From positions 332,501-396,500 of the forward strand of contig CAJHNH020002090.1 of NCBI GenBank assembly GCA_905116865.2: a stretch of 64,000 nt of DNA, read 5' to 3'. Source of the stretch: Candidula unifasciata (taxonomy: Eukaryota; Mollusca; Gastropoda; Stylommatophora; Geomitridae). Numbering within the stretch: position 1 is the stretch's first letter; every line of letters starts with the position of its first letter. A model generated the notes under the pieces. That model was not told where the DNA came from, ran no database searches, and saw only the letters and a list, made by a program, of their open reading frames with translations. A program made the translations under genes and the position numbers. Shown piece by piece: positions 33,291 through 45,059 of this stretch.

Positions 33291-34550
33291 CTTCGACTGG
33301 CTGATGTGAGGTGTGCACATGCTGAGAACTAGTGTTTTTGAGTCTATTTCCAGCCGATGTGTCTGCTCAGTGTAGAGCAGAGGTCCACTTGATAGGAGAG
33401 ATTTCCTGATCATCTGTACAGCGAGCCCAGAGATGCAGGATGCTGTATACCTACGAACTGTAGCGGTCAGCTCGTATGTAGTGGCAGCGAGCGAGTGCAG
33501 GCTGTCTGGGAGAGGGACATTATACTTGAGGAGCGAGCGAAAGCAGGGGCTAGGTTTACATGTTAGCCAGGACAGATGTCCACATCACTATGCTTGAAAT
33601 GTATGTGTGAGGGATTGTGACTACCCTCTGTGTCGTGACAAAAAATGTTTATAAATGGCGGACATTATGTCGCTGAGTTTTCCTGAAAGTTGTATATGTG
33701 GAAGCGAAAACCGTATTCTTGGACACTTGACCGTTGCTGATTGTTGTTACACCCAGGATAGCACACAAAACCTTATTCACTTCTACAATCACTGACAATT
33801 TACAAACCACACATCAGAAATGCCTTGGCATGTGCATCTCATCATCTTTTTTATTAAAACAATGTGGCAAAACATCATCCTGTCCAACAACTGTTTTCAT
33901 TAAAATATGTAGGATTGGAAAGTTAATTTCACCCATTTGCAAATCAAATTCACTTTTCATTCTGAATTCTGTGCAATACATTTTTTTTTTGTCTGATCCA
34001 TCAGATAATGAACATATATAAGCTGCTATAAATAATGATGGTGCAACTATTACTCCTACTGATTTTTATAATTATTAAAACTGCAAGAAAATCATTACAA
34101 CTATAATTAAATAAATACTTATAATGTTAAAAAGTATTTTATGTTTAATAACACACACATGAAATGTTCAATTTTTTAAATAATTTGAATTGCATATTAT
34201 TTCATTTAATTAGATCCAGACAATATTGAATGAAAATAAACATGATCTACAAAATGTCATCTATAAAATGACAAATCTGATTCACAAAAGAAACTGTTTA
34301 GATTCAAAAAAGAATAAATCTGGCTTGCCAATCTGTAATACCCAGATGAATGATAGTACCTTGTAAAGTTTCTTGGAAAAGATATACTTCAAACAAAGAT
34401 AAATTAGGTTGCTGCAAAAACATACTTGGACTCTCATTCCTACTCTGGAGTGTATGTACTGCACTGAGTTCTCCTGGTAAGGAAACCATAAGGGAAAAAA
34501 GAGAATAAAAATGGAAAGACTAGTTGACAGCTAAGAACACATAAAACCAC
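33291..34550. other. Non-coding stretch
   Basis: 33330-33730 is less AT-rich and has two similar gcgagcgagtgcagg/gcgagcgaaagcagg blocks (33487 and 33532). No gene recognised. Confidence 0.3.
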
Positions 34551-34554
34551 TTAC

Positions 34555-34612
34555 CGGGAGCTCTTTCTTTCTGACAGCATGCCTTCATGGTGAACTTCTA
34601 ATCCTGAGTATC
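34555..34612 (-). CDS. Candidate small exon (function unknown)
   Basis: On the minus strand a 58-bp segment is framed by a good acceptor (tttttactttccag before 34612) and a good donor (G|GTAAGT, 34554-34549). It contains an ATG at 34588 giving MKACCQKERAP. It lies upstream of, and on the same strand as, the flippase exons, so it could be a first coding exon of that gene; the N-termini of these proteins are short and variable, so sequence cannot decide. Good splice signals also occur by chance in 64 kb. I could not find the linking exon that should carry the xxNxxFxYA segment. Confidence 0.2.
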
Positions 34613-34619
34613 CTGGAAA

Positions 34620-35590
34620 GTAAAAAGAATATGATAAAAAAATATTTTAAAAAACATGCCACAGTAAAGCAAGATACTACATTACAAGATGGTCTAATAT
34701 AAAAGAAATTAATTAATTTGACAGAATGAAAAGGGTACCAATCAGCGCGTGATCCGTTCAGGATTTTAAATTTACAACTGGCCAGTATAACAAACCAGGC
34801 GGCAATTTTGAATGGTATTTCCCTTTCTTTGTGTTTGTTGTTACACATGGTGTCCACTGGGTATATTATAAAAAATGTGGTAAAAATACAACATATTTAA
34901 AAATATATGCTATGTGTAACACAACTACAAAGGACAAAAAAGGGGAAGAATTTTTCGACACACTAAATGACCCACACACACACACAAAAAAGATCAGATA
35001 AACAAGAATGGTTGCAGGAAATTACTGAGCACTGATAAAACTAATATACATTTGACAACCCAGAGAAGTATGGGAAAATCTATAATCCCATTCATACAAC
35101 AAAATTCAAACACAGGCCCTTGCTTATGATTGAAAAATATTCCACCAGATGTCAAGGTTACAACCTACATCTACTGTCCATCGGGTGGCTGAAGGCTAAA
35201 CTTGTGGACTTAAAACACCAGCACCGCATAATTCCATCTAAACAAACATGTCCTCAGACCCCGAATATATTACAGAACTAAAGGCACTAAAGGCCAACAA
35301 ACACCTAATATTTCTGAAACGTAGTTAGAAGCCTGTTTAACCGGGCCAGAGAGATTTGCACCAAAGACTGCAGAAATTGAAGCTTTAACAATTAAAATCA
35401 ACTACCCCCTCCTTTGTGAGCAGACAGAATTTATAGTAAATCTGAAATTACCCTGGTAAGTCACGTCACTAGGATGTGTAGAAAGACACTATTCGCATTT
35501 CAGTTGGGTTTATTCGATTTTGTGCTTCATTTTATGTTAATGTAACTCTGAAGTAATGCACCTGAGAATGTTGAATGTTGTTGAATGTTG
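34620..35590. other. Non-coding stretch
   Basis: Nothing recognised. Confidence 0.3.
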
Positions 35591-35598
35591 AATAAGGA

Positions 35599-35652
35599 AT
35601 TGACATCACAGCACTCAGGACACTCCCATAAGCGCTCCGTCCCCATCTTCAG
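35599..35652 (-). repeat. Extra copy of a LINE 3' terminus
   Basis: gacatcacagcact...cccataagcgctccg...cccatcttcag repeats the sequence at 35810-35864, which is the 3' end of the LINE fragment to the right. Confidence 0.7.
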
Positions 35653-35806
35653 TGAATTCAGTTATTTAAGCGCTGATGCCACTATTGGATATCTCACTAA
35701 AAAGGGCAGAGCTTTTCAGATTTTTTGTTGAAAGTGTAAGTACTCAAAGTAACTGAGGAGCAGCTTTGTAAATCTTTCTCCGAGACATTGATTTTATTTG
35801 ATTCAA

Positions 35807-36640
35807 GAACCGACATCACAGCACTGGGGGTATTCCCATAAGCGCTCCATACCCATCTTCAGCAGCCAGCGAAGAGTTCCGATACTTATAGTGCCAGTAG
35901 AATTCTGATTACACATCCGTCTTGCCTTTCCTCTGAGCCTCGAGCATCTGCCAGAACCTCTCGTCACTCCCCGCTGCATCAATCTCACCAGACTGTGGTG
36001 ATCCATCTGCTCCTCCGAACTGTACACGCTCTCCCCCGAGGCACTAATCCCATCTGCCTTATCATGTATCAGTATTCCACTAAGTTGTGCAGAACCAACT
36101 TGTCTGTCTGCCTGTTCATTTCCCGACATACCGGCGTGCCCCGATGAAAAAATCCAGACCATACTCCTCACCCGTGTCCTCCACAGTGAAGCATGTTACT
36201 CTGCACGAAGCATGCCTGTCCTGATCTTCCTCCACATGCTGAGTCAGTTACAATCAAGATGTGTGTCGTGTTCTCTAGCCAGCGGAAAGCTACAGTGACC
36301 ACCTCCACCTCCATTCTTAAGCTGAATGTTGTGGTATCATATGCTAGGCTCTCCTGCACCAAACATCGACCATTAACTTTTGCTAAGAAGCCCCAAGCAC
36401 TTCTTTTCCCTGAATTGTCTGTGTAAATGATATAATCCTCTGAGCGAGCATTATCTTGAATTCATTGCTGAATTTCCATCTCAGTGGCACCTGCTGGCCA
36501 GTCTCTGCATTTCCGGCTCAGTGTGATTATGACCCTACACAAGTCTGACTGTTCAGGTGGCACTTTGACCCACTCCTCTCCTCGCCTAATGTTCTCAAGG
36601 ATGCAAACCTGTCTGATTGTGTCTTTTGCCTGAGTCTCTC
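35807..36640 (-). mobile_element. LINE 3' end with RNase H (second copy)
   Basis: Minus-strand homologue of 5800-6560, recognisable to about 36635. RNase H pieces read FSLRMEVEVVTVAFRWLENT (36362-36168) and VWIFSSGHAGMSGNEQADRQ (36171 on); the GHxGxxGNExAD box is better kept than in the first copy. A frameshift at about 36170 and loss of the third acidic motif (TDSACGG) break it. Upstream of the RNase H the post-RT region continues to about 36635, where similarity ends at a (tc)n tract. The 3' end is defined by the duplicated block at 35599-35652. Confidence 0.75.
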
Positions 36641-36897
36641 TCTCTCTCTAGAGACAATGGCACCAAGATGTTACATACAACTGCCTTGCTTATAGAATGC
36701 AATGCAGAATAACTCAGTTCATAGTTTCTTTATTAATTTAGATGTAAAGTCACTGAGCGGAAGCTCTGTCCATATTGCAGGGTATGAAAGGCAAACATGC
36801 CTTCACTAGCACAAATCTTATCATTTTGCCTTTTTACACACAAATAAGAAAACGCTATACTGATGGATCTAAATTTTGATCTGCAAACAATAAAATA

Positions 36898-37640
36898 TGA
36901 GGGGAAGTCAATAAGTAAGTCACAAATGGTTATGGGATCACAGGAAAATGTAGTTGATGGTTTCTAAAGGTGTTATTAGGTGACAGCAACATCAAACTTT
37001 ATATCTCTGTTCATTAGGTGACGCTATGTGTTGCAGGTGCACACTATGTGTTGCATGCGCATGCACACCATAGAAACAAAATGGTGACTTTACTTACGGA
37101 GTGTACCCTCAAAGAACAACATGCTGCCTGCAAAGGACATTCATAAGGAAATGCTTCCTGCTTATGCTGACAAATGTTTATCCCGTAAAGCGGATCATAG
37201 CTGGGTAAAGAATTTTTTTCAAGGACTCTTTTACAATTGTTGATGAAGTCCGATCTGGTCGTCCAGTTGAGACTGCAATAGATGCATCCATGCAGCGAAT
37301 GTAGGAGATAATTAGAGGTGACAGTAATGGTTGACTCTGTAGCAGCTGCAAGAAGGTACTCACATGGTTTTTGGTCCACTGAAAACTTACTTTCGCAAGA
37401 GATTAAACGAATGACGCAGAAGTTGAATGTGAAGCAAAAATGTGGTTTCGAAAACATAGCACGCAGTTCTATGCAGCAGGTTTAGGAGCACTGATAAAAT
37501 GATTGGACAAGTGCATCAATGTTGGTGAAAATTATGTTGAAAAATAAAGGGACAGTGTTCGTGAAAAAATAAATGGTTTTCAAATTGTTATCGAATTTAG
37601 TTTTTTTAAAACCATTTGTGACTTACTTACTGACTTAGAA
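36898..37640 (+). mobile_element. mariner DNA transposon, internally deleted
   Basis: Both ends carry matching terminal inverted repeats: left GTCAATAAGTAAGTCACAAA (from 36907), right in reverse complement GTCAGTAAGTAAGTCACAAA. TA dinucleotides flank it at 36896-36897 and 37641-37642, the expected target duplication. The length of 743 bp is little over half of a complete mariner (about 1.3 kb). The transposase inside keeps its start and end but lacks the middle. Confidence 0.88.
37080..37550 (+). pseudogene. mariner transposase remnant
   Basis: The N-terminal DNA-binding half reads AKDIHKEMLPAYADKCLSRK (from about 37123), then SWVKNFFQ, followed by a shifted frame with DEVRSGRPVETAIDASMQR. 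The end reads NDAEVECEAKMWFRKHSTQ, FYAAGLGALIK-stop-LDKCINVGENYVEK, the C-terminus of mariner transposases. The catalytic DDD core is deleted, and stops and a frameshift break the remainder. Mariner enzymes cut at the terminal repeats and integrate at TA. Without its core this copy could only be moved in trans. Confidence 0.82.
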
Positions 37641-37644
37641 TAAT

Positions 37645-38640
37645 GCAGACTAAACTGTATTTAACCTAATCTGACCGAGAAACTCCCCAGAAGAATCACT
37701 ACCAGCTTGTTATATTGGCTTGTTTATGATACATACAGCATTTAGAAGGGGAGGGACCGGTTACAATTACTATAAATAGCATCTGGTGAATATTCATGCT
37801 TTTAAAATATAAATTATGATATAATATTTTCCCAATTTGTCAATAAAAAGCATAACCAAAACAATAAAATCTAATAAGGTATACAGATATAAGTGCATGT
37901 GCTATTCTGGACCTTACTCCTAGATTTATATAAAATGGGAAAATGAGAATTTTTTTCTTTTGGCGGGGGGGGGGGGGGGGGGGGGGGGGGGTACTATCAG
38001 TCAGGACGACCTGGACATGCACACAGTAGGGACTGTCCCCGCAAAAACGGGACTCATGGTCACCCTAACTATACTTTATCTGTACTTACCCAGCTACTGT
38101 TTCTCTGTTTTAGGCATACTCCCTCATGAATTAAACATACCGCTGTCATCTGTAAAAGTAAATGAATACATGCGCATATAGAATTAAATAAATTTATTTA
38201 AATATTATACATTTGCTTTAACAAAAAGGATTTTAACAATTCAACATCATATTCATCCTCACAGTCAGACATCAGTATTCGCATATCCATTCTCTGACTT
38301 TAACATTTTACCATTTTAAATAGACATCAGACATCCCATCCCAGCTTTATCTCCAATCTTTTCCACACAAGTTCTGAAACAGGAATATTGACTGATGCAT
38401 GAGATAAAAACGGATCCTTATTAAATCAAGTGTTTCCAAATCACCTCTTCAAGTCTGAAGGAGAATTAATGTTCACCCTTGGTTTTACGCTGCATAAGTA
38501 GTGACGCAACATTCATAAGTTAAACATAATGGCAAGCTACTTGTCATCAGCATTACAATGCTGAATGGTGCCTGTTTGGATGACATGCTTTGATTCTTGT
38601 CTTTGCGATTATTAAATCAGTCTCATTAATTGTTAAACTG
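37645..38640. other. Non-coding stretch with G27 homopolymer
   Basis: A run of 27 G lies at 37965-37991. No gene recognised. Confidence 0.4.
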
Positions 38641-38703
38641 TGTGTGTGTGCGTGCGCGCGTGTGCTCTGTGTGTGTGTGTGTGGGTGGCAGTGTGTGTGT
38701 GGA
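38641..38703. repeat. (GT)n microsatellite
   Basis: Interrupted gt/gc alternating repeat; alternating purine-pyrimidine, so Z-DNA prone. Confidence 0.9.
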
Positions 38704-39339
38704 AACAGGAAAGGGGGAAGGAGGAGCCACAATAAAAATGTGCATAGTGCATGTGTTTACTAAGGTTTGATTCCTGTCAGCGAGAGTATTTCTTGTTCCA
38801 ACTACTAACTCTTGTGCCAGCCAAAAACAGTAAAATGATCATTACTAATCTGCATAAATTCTTTGGGAATGACACTCTAGGACGGGGAGGGGGAGTTTGT
38901 TACATTACTGACACATGCCGCTGACATGCATGCATACTATACAAGTTTACTTGGCCTATCCAGCTTGTACAATTGCCAAGTACCTAAGACTAAGAGAATT
39001 GTTTTAAAATGGCAGTACTCCACATGCATGCACGCATGCACACACACACAGAGGATTTCCTCTGATGATAAAACATGACTGCCATCTCTCACTGGCACAG
39101 AACATGCTGATGGTAATTGTTGCTGGAATAATGGGTTGATGGTGATTATTACTGGAGTAATGGAAGGCCAACCACACCAGGCCTAAGTACACGTAACATC
39201 GTAACTTCTTCACTGTCCAAGAATGCTGTAATACAATACACTACCCCAAGTATGCTGTGGCAGTGCAGTGCATTCAGTCTTTATTATGGATGGAAACATT
39301 GCTACAATGATGAACTGGTCATTGATGAACAGCTGTCAA

Positions 39340-39535
39340 GTCTACCACTACCTGCCAAATACACTTTCTGCAAGAGCATGAGAATGGAAACATAAAAAGG
39401 CAGAGGAAGGTCAAGAAGACGACGGGTAGGTGAGATTAATAACTTACGGAAACTCTACATCACCATGGAGCAAGCTAACGAGTGCACACTATCCCAGAAA
39501 CTGACCATTGGCTGTGCCTGCGATGCCTAACAGCA
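39340..39535 (+). pseudogene. LINE C-terminal scrap
   Basis: The plus frames hold RQRKVKKTTGR in one phase and KGRGRSRRRRVGEINNLRKL followed by YITMEQANEC in another. This is the (R)GRGRPRRRWxxEI...TMEQA end of a LINE ORF2. Only about 50 codons are preserved, with at least two frame changes and a stop (ACDA-stop). No RT core precedes it. The surroundings are AT-rich. The family is not the same as the GSEC or RQGT copies. Confidence 0.5.
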
Positions 39536-39824
39536 AAAAGCAGAGAAAGGAAACAGATTCTGGACACAGACATATTATTTCCGGTATTCATCACAAATCT
39601 TGACCTGCCAAAAGTACTGTCATTTCTGGGTCTGCATAAAAGATGACAGCATACTTAGAGGACATAACTATCATTACAGGATCTGAGTAGAGGAAGGCAG
39701 AAAATGTAAAAACTACAATGTCAGAAGGAAATGTCAGGAGGGAAATTAAATGTCACTTGTTGAATATGCTTGCTGTGTGTAACAAACATGATCTTACATA
39801 TAGGTATTTGCAACTTTACCACAG

Positions 39825-40345
39825 TTACCACTTGGGACAAGGACCAGTCGACATCTATTCTGTGCAATCTGTCTCAGTTTATGAACCTACAGGGGTAGCG
39901 AGAACAGCATGCTGAGAGAAGACAAGCAGAGTCTCAAAGTGGGACCTGTCTGCAGGTTTATTTTCTTCTTCAAAGCTATGTGACAATCTTGTTCGTAAGA
40001 ATTTTTTCATTGTAACACCATCATCACTCTACTCTTATCTGCATGTATTTAACTCACTAAATAACTTATTAAAATCAATAAGCCATGATCTTTTATGACT
40101 GCAAGACTGAAAAACATTTAAGTTTTTTCGTTAGATTGATTCAGTAAAATCTTTTCAAATCATTAACTCATAGTTTGTTAACTATTTTTCATTTTATTCT
40201 AAGAACCACTGTTGGCTGATTTATTGGTTATTCAGGACTTTTTCTTAGATCAACATAGCTCAGATATTAGTCAATTTCTCACATGGGTATGCAGTTTTTA
40301 ATTTCAAAGTTGTGGACAAATATTTGGTGCAGTTTCACAATTGAA
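39825..40345 (+). repeat. LTR-like repeat, right part only, plus leader (copy 4)
   Basis: Shares gaccagtcg, cttgttcgtaa, accatcatcactctact, gattgattcagtaaaatc and tagtttgttaactat with 19835-20160 or 30958-31200. After about 40215 it continues with aggactttttcttagatc, gatcaacatagctcaga, the leader seen at 31600-31650. The left (U3-like) part is missing. Confidence 0.6.
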
Positions 40346-42010
40346 CCCTTCAGCAAAGTATTGCTTCCATTTATATCTCCTCACTATTATTTATCTTTTC
40401 CCATCGTGATCATTTAAATTATATTCACTGTGTTGTTGCTCTTGTTTTACAGCCTTCAGTTCTTAAACACACCCAAAAAAGAAAACTTCTGGATTCATTG
40501 TTCTGATGGTAAGCTTCCATATCCATTACAATATTGTTCATGTATTCTCATTTTTGCCGCCTAACTAGCATTGTAGCTTCTTAAGGCAAAATAGTTCTTC
40601 TAATATTTATTTCGTGGTCACAGTAGAAGAATAGGATATGTTGATCGCAAAAATTATGGGAAGGAGGTGGTACACAAAAACCAATTTGTGAAGTACAATT
40701 GAACACAATACTTTTCTAGAAACTACATTAGAGCTAACTACCACAGAAAACAAATAACAACAGATTCTGTCTTGATGTGTCAAATTCCTAAACCAAGCAA
40801 CCCGACAGCAGGTCAAGAAAAATCATACCTTTTCAAACGTGCCCGAGCATTTTTTTAAACACAGATCTAAAAGAGATAAATAGCAAGAGAATAATGTTTT
40901 ACATCACTAGAAACAAAGCAGTCCCTGTATTCAGTGCTTCAAAATATCCCAGAGAAGATTTTGCAGAAAATAGTAAAATGTGGGAAAATTACTCCGTAAA
41001 CCACAGACTTAAATACCACACATGCACATTTGATCTCAGCAACAAAAAGATCACACAGATTGAAGGGACAGCAAACAATTTGAGCTATTCAAATAGGCAG
41101 GGCTGAGAAACCAAATGAAAAATATGGGACACTATGAAAAACAACTAAGTTTCAGGCAGGGGATAATATATGTTGTACAATGAAGAATAAAATAATGATA
41201 ATAGGTATGTTGACCACCTCTCATAGACTGACCTGTTCGCTACAGTCCTAGGGTTGTCAACTTATAGAGGTTCTACTGTATTTTGTAATTGTTCTCCTGG
41301 GCCTATAAAACTGGAAAATACTCCTTCATTTCTGTTTTTTTCTTCAATTCTTACCACAGACAAGGAAGGATCCCTTGTTATGTGGTTACGCATATTTCTT
41401 TAATACATTAAAAAAATATTAAACTCAGGCCTCACTAAAGGCGATAGTGAATATGCTTAAATACATGAACATATACCACATTGCATTAAAACCTATATCT
41501 TTAACATGCACTCAATCTTTGATGGTTTTAAAAATATTTTTTTTTTTAAACGTGTGCTGCTTGTATGGGCAATGTAGCGCAAAAATGAAAGCGATAAAAA
41601 AACACAGATGTCTGTTCACAGAATTATTTTTCACAATGTATATATTTTTAACACAGTTACTACAGTCTGTGGAAATGAATGAAGTAACGATATACTGAAC
41701 ACAGCACAACTTGCCATTGCCCATACATTATTTAAGCCCTCACCAGAAGCAAAGAATAGTAATACAGCACCAAGCCATGTATGTCATAAGAGGCAATTAA
41801 GAATACGGTTGGATTTGGGGTTGGATACCTCATCTCATAAAACACTATTACCAAAAAACTAATCAATCATGGAAAAGTATTTTCTTTTTAAATAAATAAC
41901 ACAGCAAGATAGATGGTGGAAATGTGGGGAGATGGGGGGGGGGGGCTCTTCTAAAAAAAAGACAGTGTAGAGAAAGCTGAAAGGAGTGTGGACCGCCAAC
42001 ACACCTCCTT
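40346..42010. other. Non-coding stretch
   Basis: AT-rich, with a short G run near 41936. No gene recognised. Confidence 0.3.
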
Positions 42011-42014
42011 TCAC

Positions 42015-42345
42015 ACAGGCAAATCGGCAGAATAATCATTTGGAATGTCAGAACTCAATATGAAGTGACAAAGATGCAGAGCTACATCTCGAAGACAGCA
42101 ACAGTTACCATCAGAAATAAAATTCACTGGACTCCAAAGGAACACCTTGATAAAGTGGATGCCACTGATGACATTTCCCTCCCATCTAACCCAAGAAATC
42201 AGAGGCACGAAAAATTTAACATGCTTGATGACAGATCACAACAAAAAGGTATGAAAATTTATACAGGAAGACAAAGATATGAGAATTAACCAGGAAAACA
42301 ATAATCCAATCTCTCTTGCTGAAATCCAACTTCAAGATGTGCAGC
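42015..42345 (+). pseudogene. LINE reverse-transcriptase fragment around the catalytic box
   Basis: The frame 42065-42289 reads IRNKIHWTPKEHLDKVDATD, then DISLPSNPRNQRHEKFNMLD. In related LINEs this is IxWTxxxHLDDLDFADDxxLLS, so the (F/Y)ADD box has become ATDD, with both Asp kept. GMKIYTG then corresponds to GLKINxxKTK. A stop follows TGRQRYEN and the next codons (42292 on) continue the motif. About 100 codons remain, between unrelated sequence on the left and a Tigger fragment on the right. Confidence 0.65.
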
Positions 42346-42389
42346 CATACTTATTTAAGTAGTAATGAAAAATATATTTTCATTACCAG

Positions 42390-42640
42390 TAGCAAAGATA
42401 ATTGTGAGGAGTTTAGAGATAGCAAAACATGGTTTGAGAAATTCAAGAATAGAATCGGTATCCACAGTGTTCTAAGACATGGAGAAGGTGTTAGTGCCCG
42501 GGAAAAAAAAAGACTAAAAAAGTTTGTGAAGGAATTTCAGAAAATAATGGAGGCAGAGGATGGCAGACTAGAACAAGTTTTTTAACTGCAATGAAACTGG
42601 GCTTGTTTAGAAGAAAATGTCTAAGAGAATATGTATGTGT
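42390..42640 (+). pseudogene. Tigger/pogo-type transposase fragment (CENP-B-like DNA-binding region)
   Basis: The frame reads SKTWFEKFKNRIGIHSVLRH, then GEGVSAREKKRLKKFVKEFQ and KIMEAEDGRLEQVF, with a stop where NCDETGL is expected; another frame continues NCNETGL and KKMSKRI. This is the end of the CENP-B-type helix-turn-helix and the start of the DDE core (first Asp changed to Asn) of Tigger-like pogo transposases. Only about 80 codons of a protein of about 500 remain. A TG/TA and CTAC microsatellite follows directly. Confidence 0.78.
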
Positions 42641-42760
42641 GTGTGTGTGTATATATACCTACCTACCTACCTACCTACCCACCGATAAATCCATCCATCG
42701 ATCCTCTTGATCCCTCTGTCTGTCTGCATGTCAGTCTATCTATCTATCTATCTATATGAT
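42633..42760. repeat. Composite microsatellite (TG, TA, CTAC, CTAT)
   Basis: (tg)n, (ta)n, ctacctacctac, then ctatctatctat. Confidence 0.9.
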
Positions 42761-42769
42761 GTCTGAAAG

Positions 42770-44040
42770 ATGGGAGACTAGAAGGCCAGAATGTTAGATG
42801 GACCTGCATACCCAATTCTGAACCCTTTAAAAAAAAAGTTTGTTCTTTCCTCCTTTCTTTCTTTCTATCCATCCATTTATCTTATTTCTATCTATCTAAT
42901 CTTATCTTATCTTATCTATTAGTTAGTTGAGGTTTTAACTTCACTGCAATCGGGTTTCCACATACTAGCTTCATTCCTGTGCCAATGAAAATCAAATAAA
43001 ATGCCCCTCACTGTCCCATAGGAACAATGGTGAACAAACAATTAGACCCAGCACAATCCAGAAATATGTGCAGGCAGTAAATGCTTAAGATGCCAAAGCC
43101 AATAGTCGCTACTAGAAATGAAGTCCGTCGTTAATGAAAGTAGTTGGGCACGATTATTTGGCTATACACATGTATAATTATTACATAAGGTATTTCATAA
43201 GCTCACAGGTAAACCAGCTATTGGACATACTGAATACCACAACACAACCATTGCACAAATGAAAGGCATTCCGTATGAAAAACACAGCTCATAGGGCAGC
43301 ACTAAGCACTAAACTCAGCAGCTCAGGCAGCGAAACCATAGACTACTGTCTATTTGTGGAAACTGCATTAGCAAAGCGCTGTCGGAAGCAAAAATAACTT
43401 CAAAGCTAAACATTCTGCTATGCCTAATCCACCAGTTTAGACTATGTGTCTCCACTGCTTTATCTTCCATTATACTGACAGTAACACCTCTAGTCACTTC
43501 TCTATGTGTAGTATCTTGCGTTACATTTTAAATGAGAGCGACACTTCCGCTGATACAGACTGAGAAGAGATGACCAGCTGAACACCCCCCATTGTCACTG
43601 TGTCTGTATAGCCTGATAGATACCAATGAATGTCAAGGCTTGCGCTGTCTGTGAACTGCTTCCACTTGTTGGAACTGGCAACATTAGACATTTTGTCCAA
43701 AAATGGCAGTGCCAGGTTTTTGAAACTAGCAGATCCCTGTTCTGTCACTTTGGCTCTGAGCCAGATAAAAGGAAGTGATCCTGTCCACTACATCATAGCC
43801 TGTGTTTTTTGGTGCTAGCCAGACATATGTCCTCATTGCCAACCCCATTCAGCAGGGTTGCTTACTGTGTGGTAAACTAGGCAGACCCAACATCCACCAT
43901 GACATGCGTGTATACATGTACACTTACCTACACTGTCCTACAGCAGCAAAAGCAACACTGACATATCGATATTTGTACAAATACAAAATTTGCAACGAAA
44001 AGCAAGGATATTATGTTATTTTGTTACACATATTAAATGT
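42770..44040. other. Non-coding stretch
   Basis: Minus frames at 43521-43748 (QFTDSASLDIHWYL) faintly recall the start of a LINE RNase H domain, but not enough to call. Confidence 0.25.
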
Positions 44041-44044
44041 CCCT

Positions 44045-44222
44045 TATCTTATCTGTCTGTCTGCCTGCCTATCTATCTAACTATATTTATCTATCTGTCT
44101 ACCTATCTATCTGTCTACCTATCTATCTGTCTATCTAAGCTAATCTATCTATCTGTCTATCTAAGCTAATATGTCTGTCTGTCTGTCTGTCTGTCTGTCT
44201 AATCTAATCTATCTATCTATTA
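44045..44222. repeat. (CTAT/CTGT)n microsatellite
   Basis: Tetranucleotide array of ctat, ctgt and ctac with aagctaat interruptions. Confidence 0.92.
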
Positions 44223-44391
44223 GAGCTGTACCGAATAGGTGATAATCACTATTCAGCCATATACAAAAAACGGGACGAACTATTCAGCCGAATACGAATA
44301 CAGATAGTGCACAGTGTCTAAATAAGATCTAAAAAAAATTTATAATGTCAAATCTACGCTGAACTTTAACTTCACAAAATAGTCTTCTTCT

Positions 44392-45035
44392 TCAGCATTT
44401 CGAGCACTTGAGATTCATTGCTGCAGATATCACTCTCCTCGACTCATCTCTATGGTTGGCCTTCTCTTTCCAGTTGATGACACCAATTGTTTTATAGATC
44501 TGTCCGGACATTATCTCTCCATCGTCTTCTTGGTCTGCCTCATGGTTTACAACCATTAATCTCCTTTGTGTATACAGTTTTTACTTCTTTGTCATCTGAC
44601 ATTTTTTCAATATGCTCCAACCATTTCAATCTATTAGCTCTCATGATGCCAGTGATCAATGGTGATTTACACAGATTATGAATTTTGTTGTTGCTTTTCA
44701 CTTTCCATTTCCCGCTGTTTGCATCTGTGATGAGTCCAAAGATAAGTCGTAAGACTCTGTTTTCGAAAATCTGTAATAATGCTTCATCTCTTTTAGTTGT
44801 GCTCCAAGTTTCAGAGCCATATAAAATGACTGGTTTTATCAACCTTTGATATATTTTGATCTTGGCGTTGCGAGACAGACACTTTGACTGTAGCAGATAT
44901 TAAAGGGCATAGTATACTTTATTTCCAGATTGCATTTTAGATTGTATTTCTTCTCAGCATGTTGAAGCAGTTGAAGTTTGCACCCAAGTACTTATATATT
45001 TCGGTTTCTTTGACTTTTATATTATTGACTTGTAT
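44392..45035 (-). mobile_element. LINE 3' end, 'GSEC' family, copy 2
   Basis: The minus frame (44842-44540) reads ILYGSETWSTTKRDEALLQI, FENRVLRLIFGL, KWLEHIEKMSDDKEVKTVYT, closely matching 23939-24241. Upstream (to 45035) are frameshifted EIYKYLGANFN codons. The protein ends CSKC-stop at 44392-44394 where copy 1 has GSEC. The tail after the stop is gaagaagaagac. The fragment is truncated earlier than copy 1 and lacks the YADD box. Its start abuts the opposite-strand LINE at 45060. Confidence 0.82.
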
Positions 45036-45059
45036 GTGGTCACCACATCTCACTGAAAG

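Noticed and set aside
44045..44222. Regular repeats that could suggest a CRISPR array
   Set aside because: Tetranucleotide microsatellite without spacers, in a eukaryotic genome.
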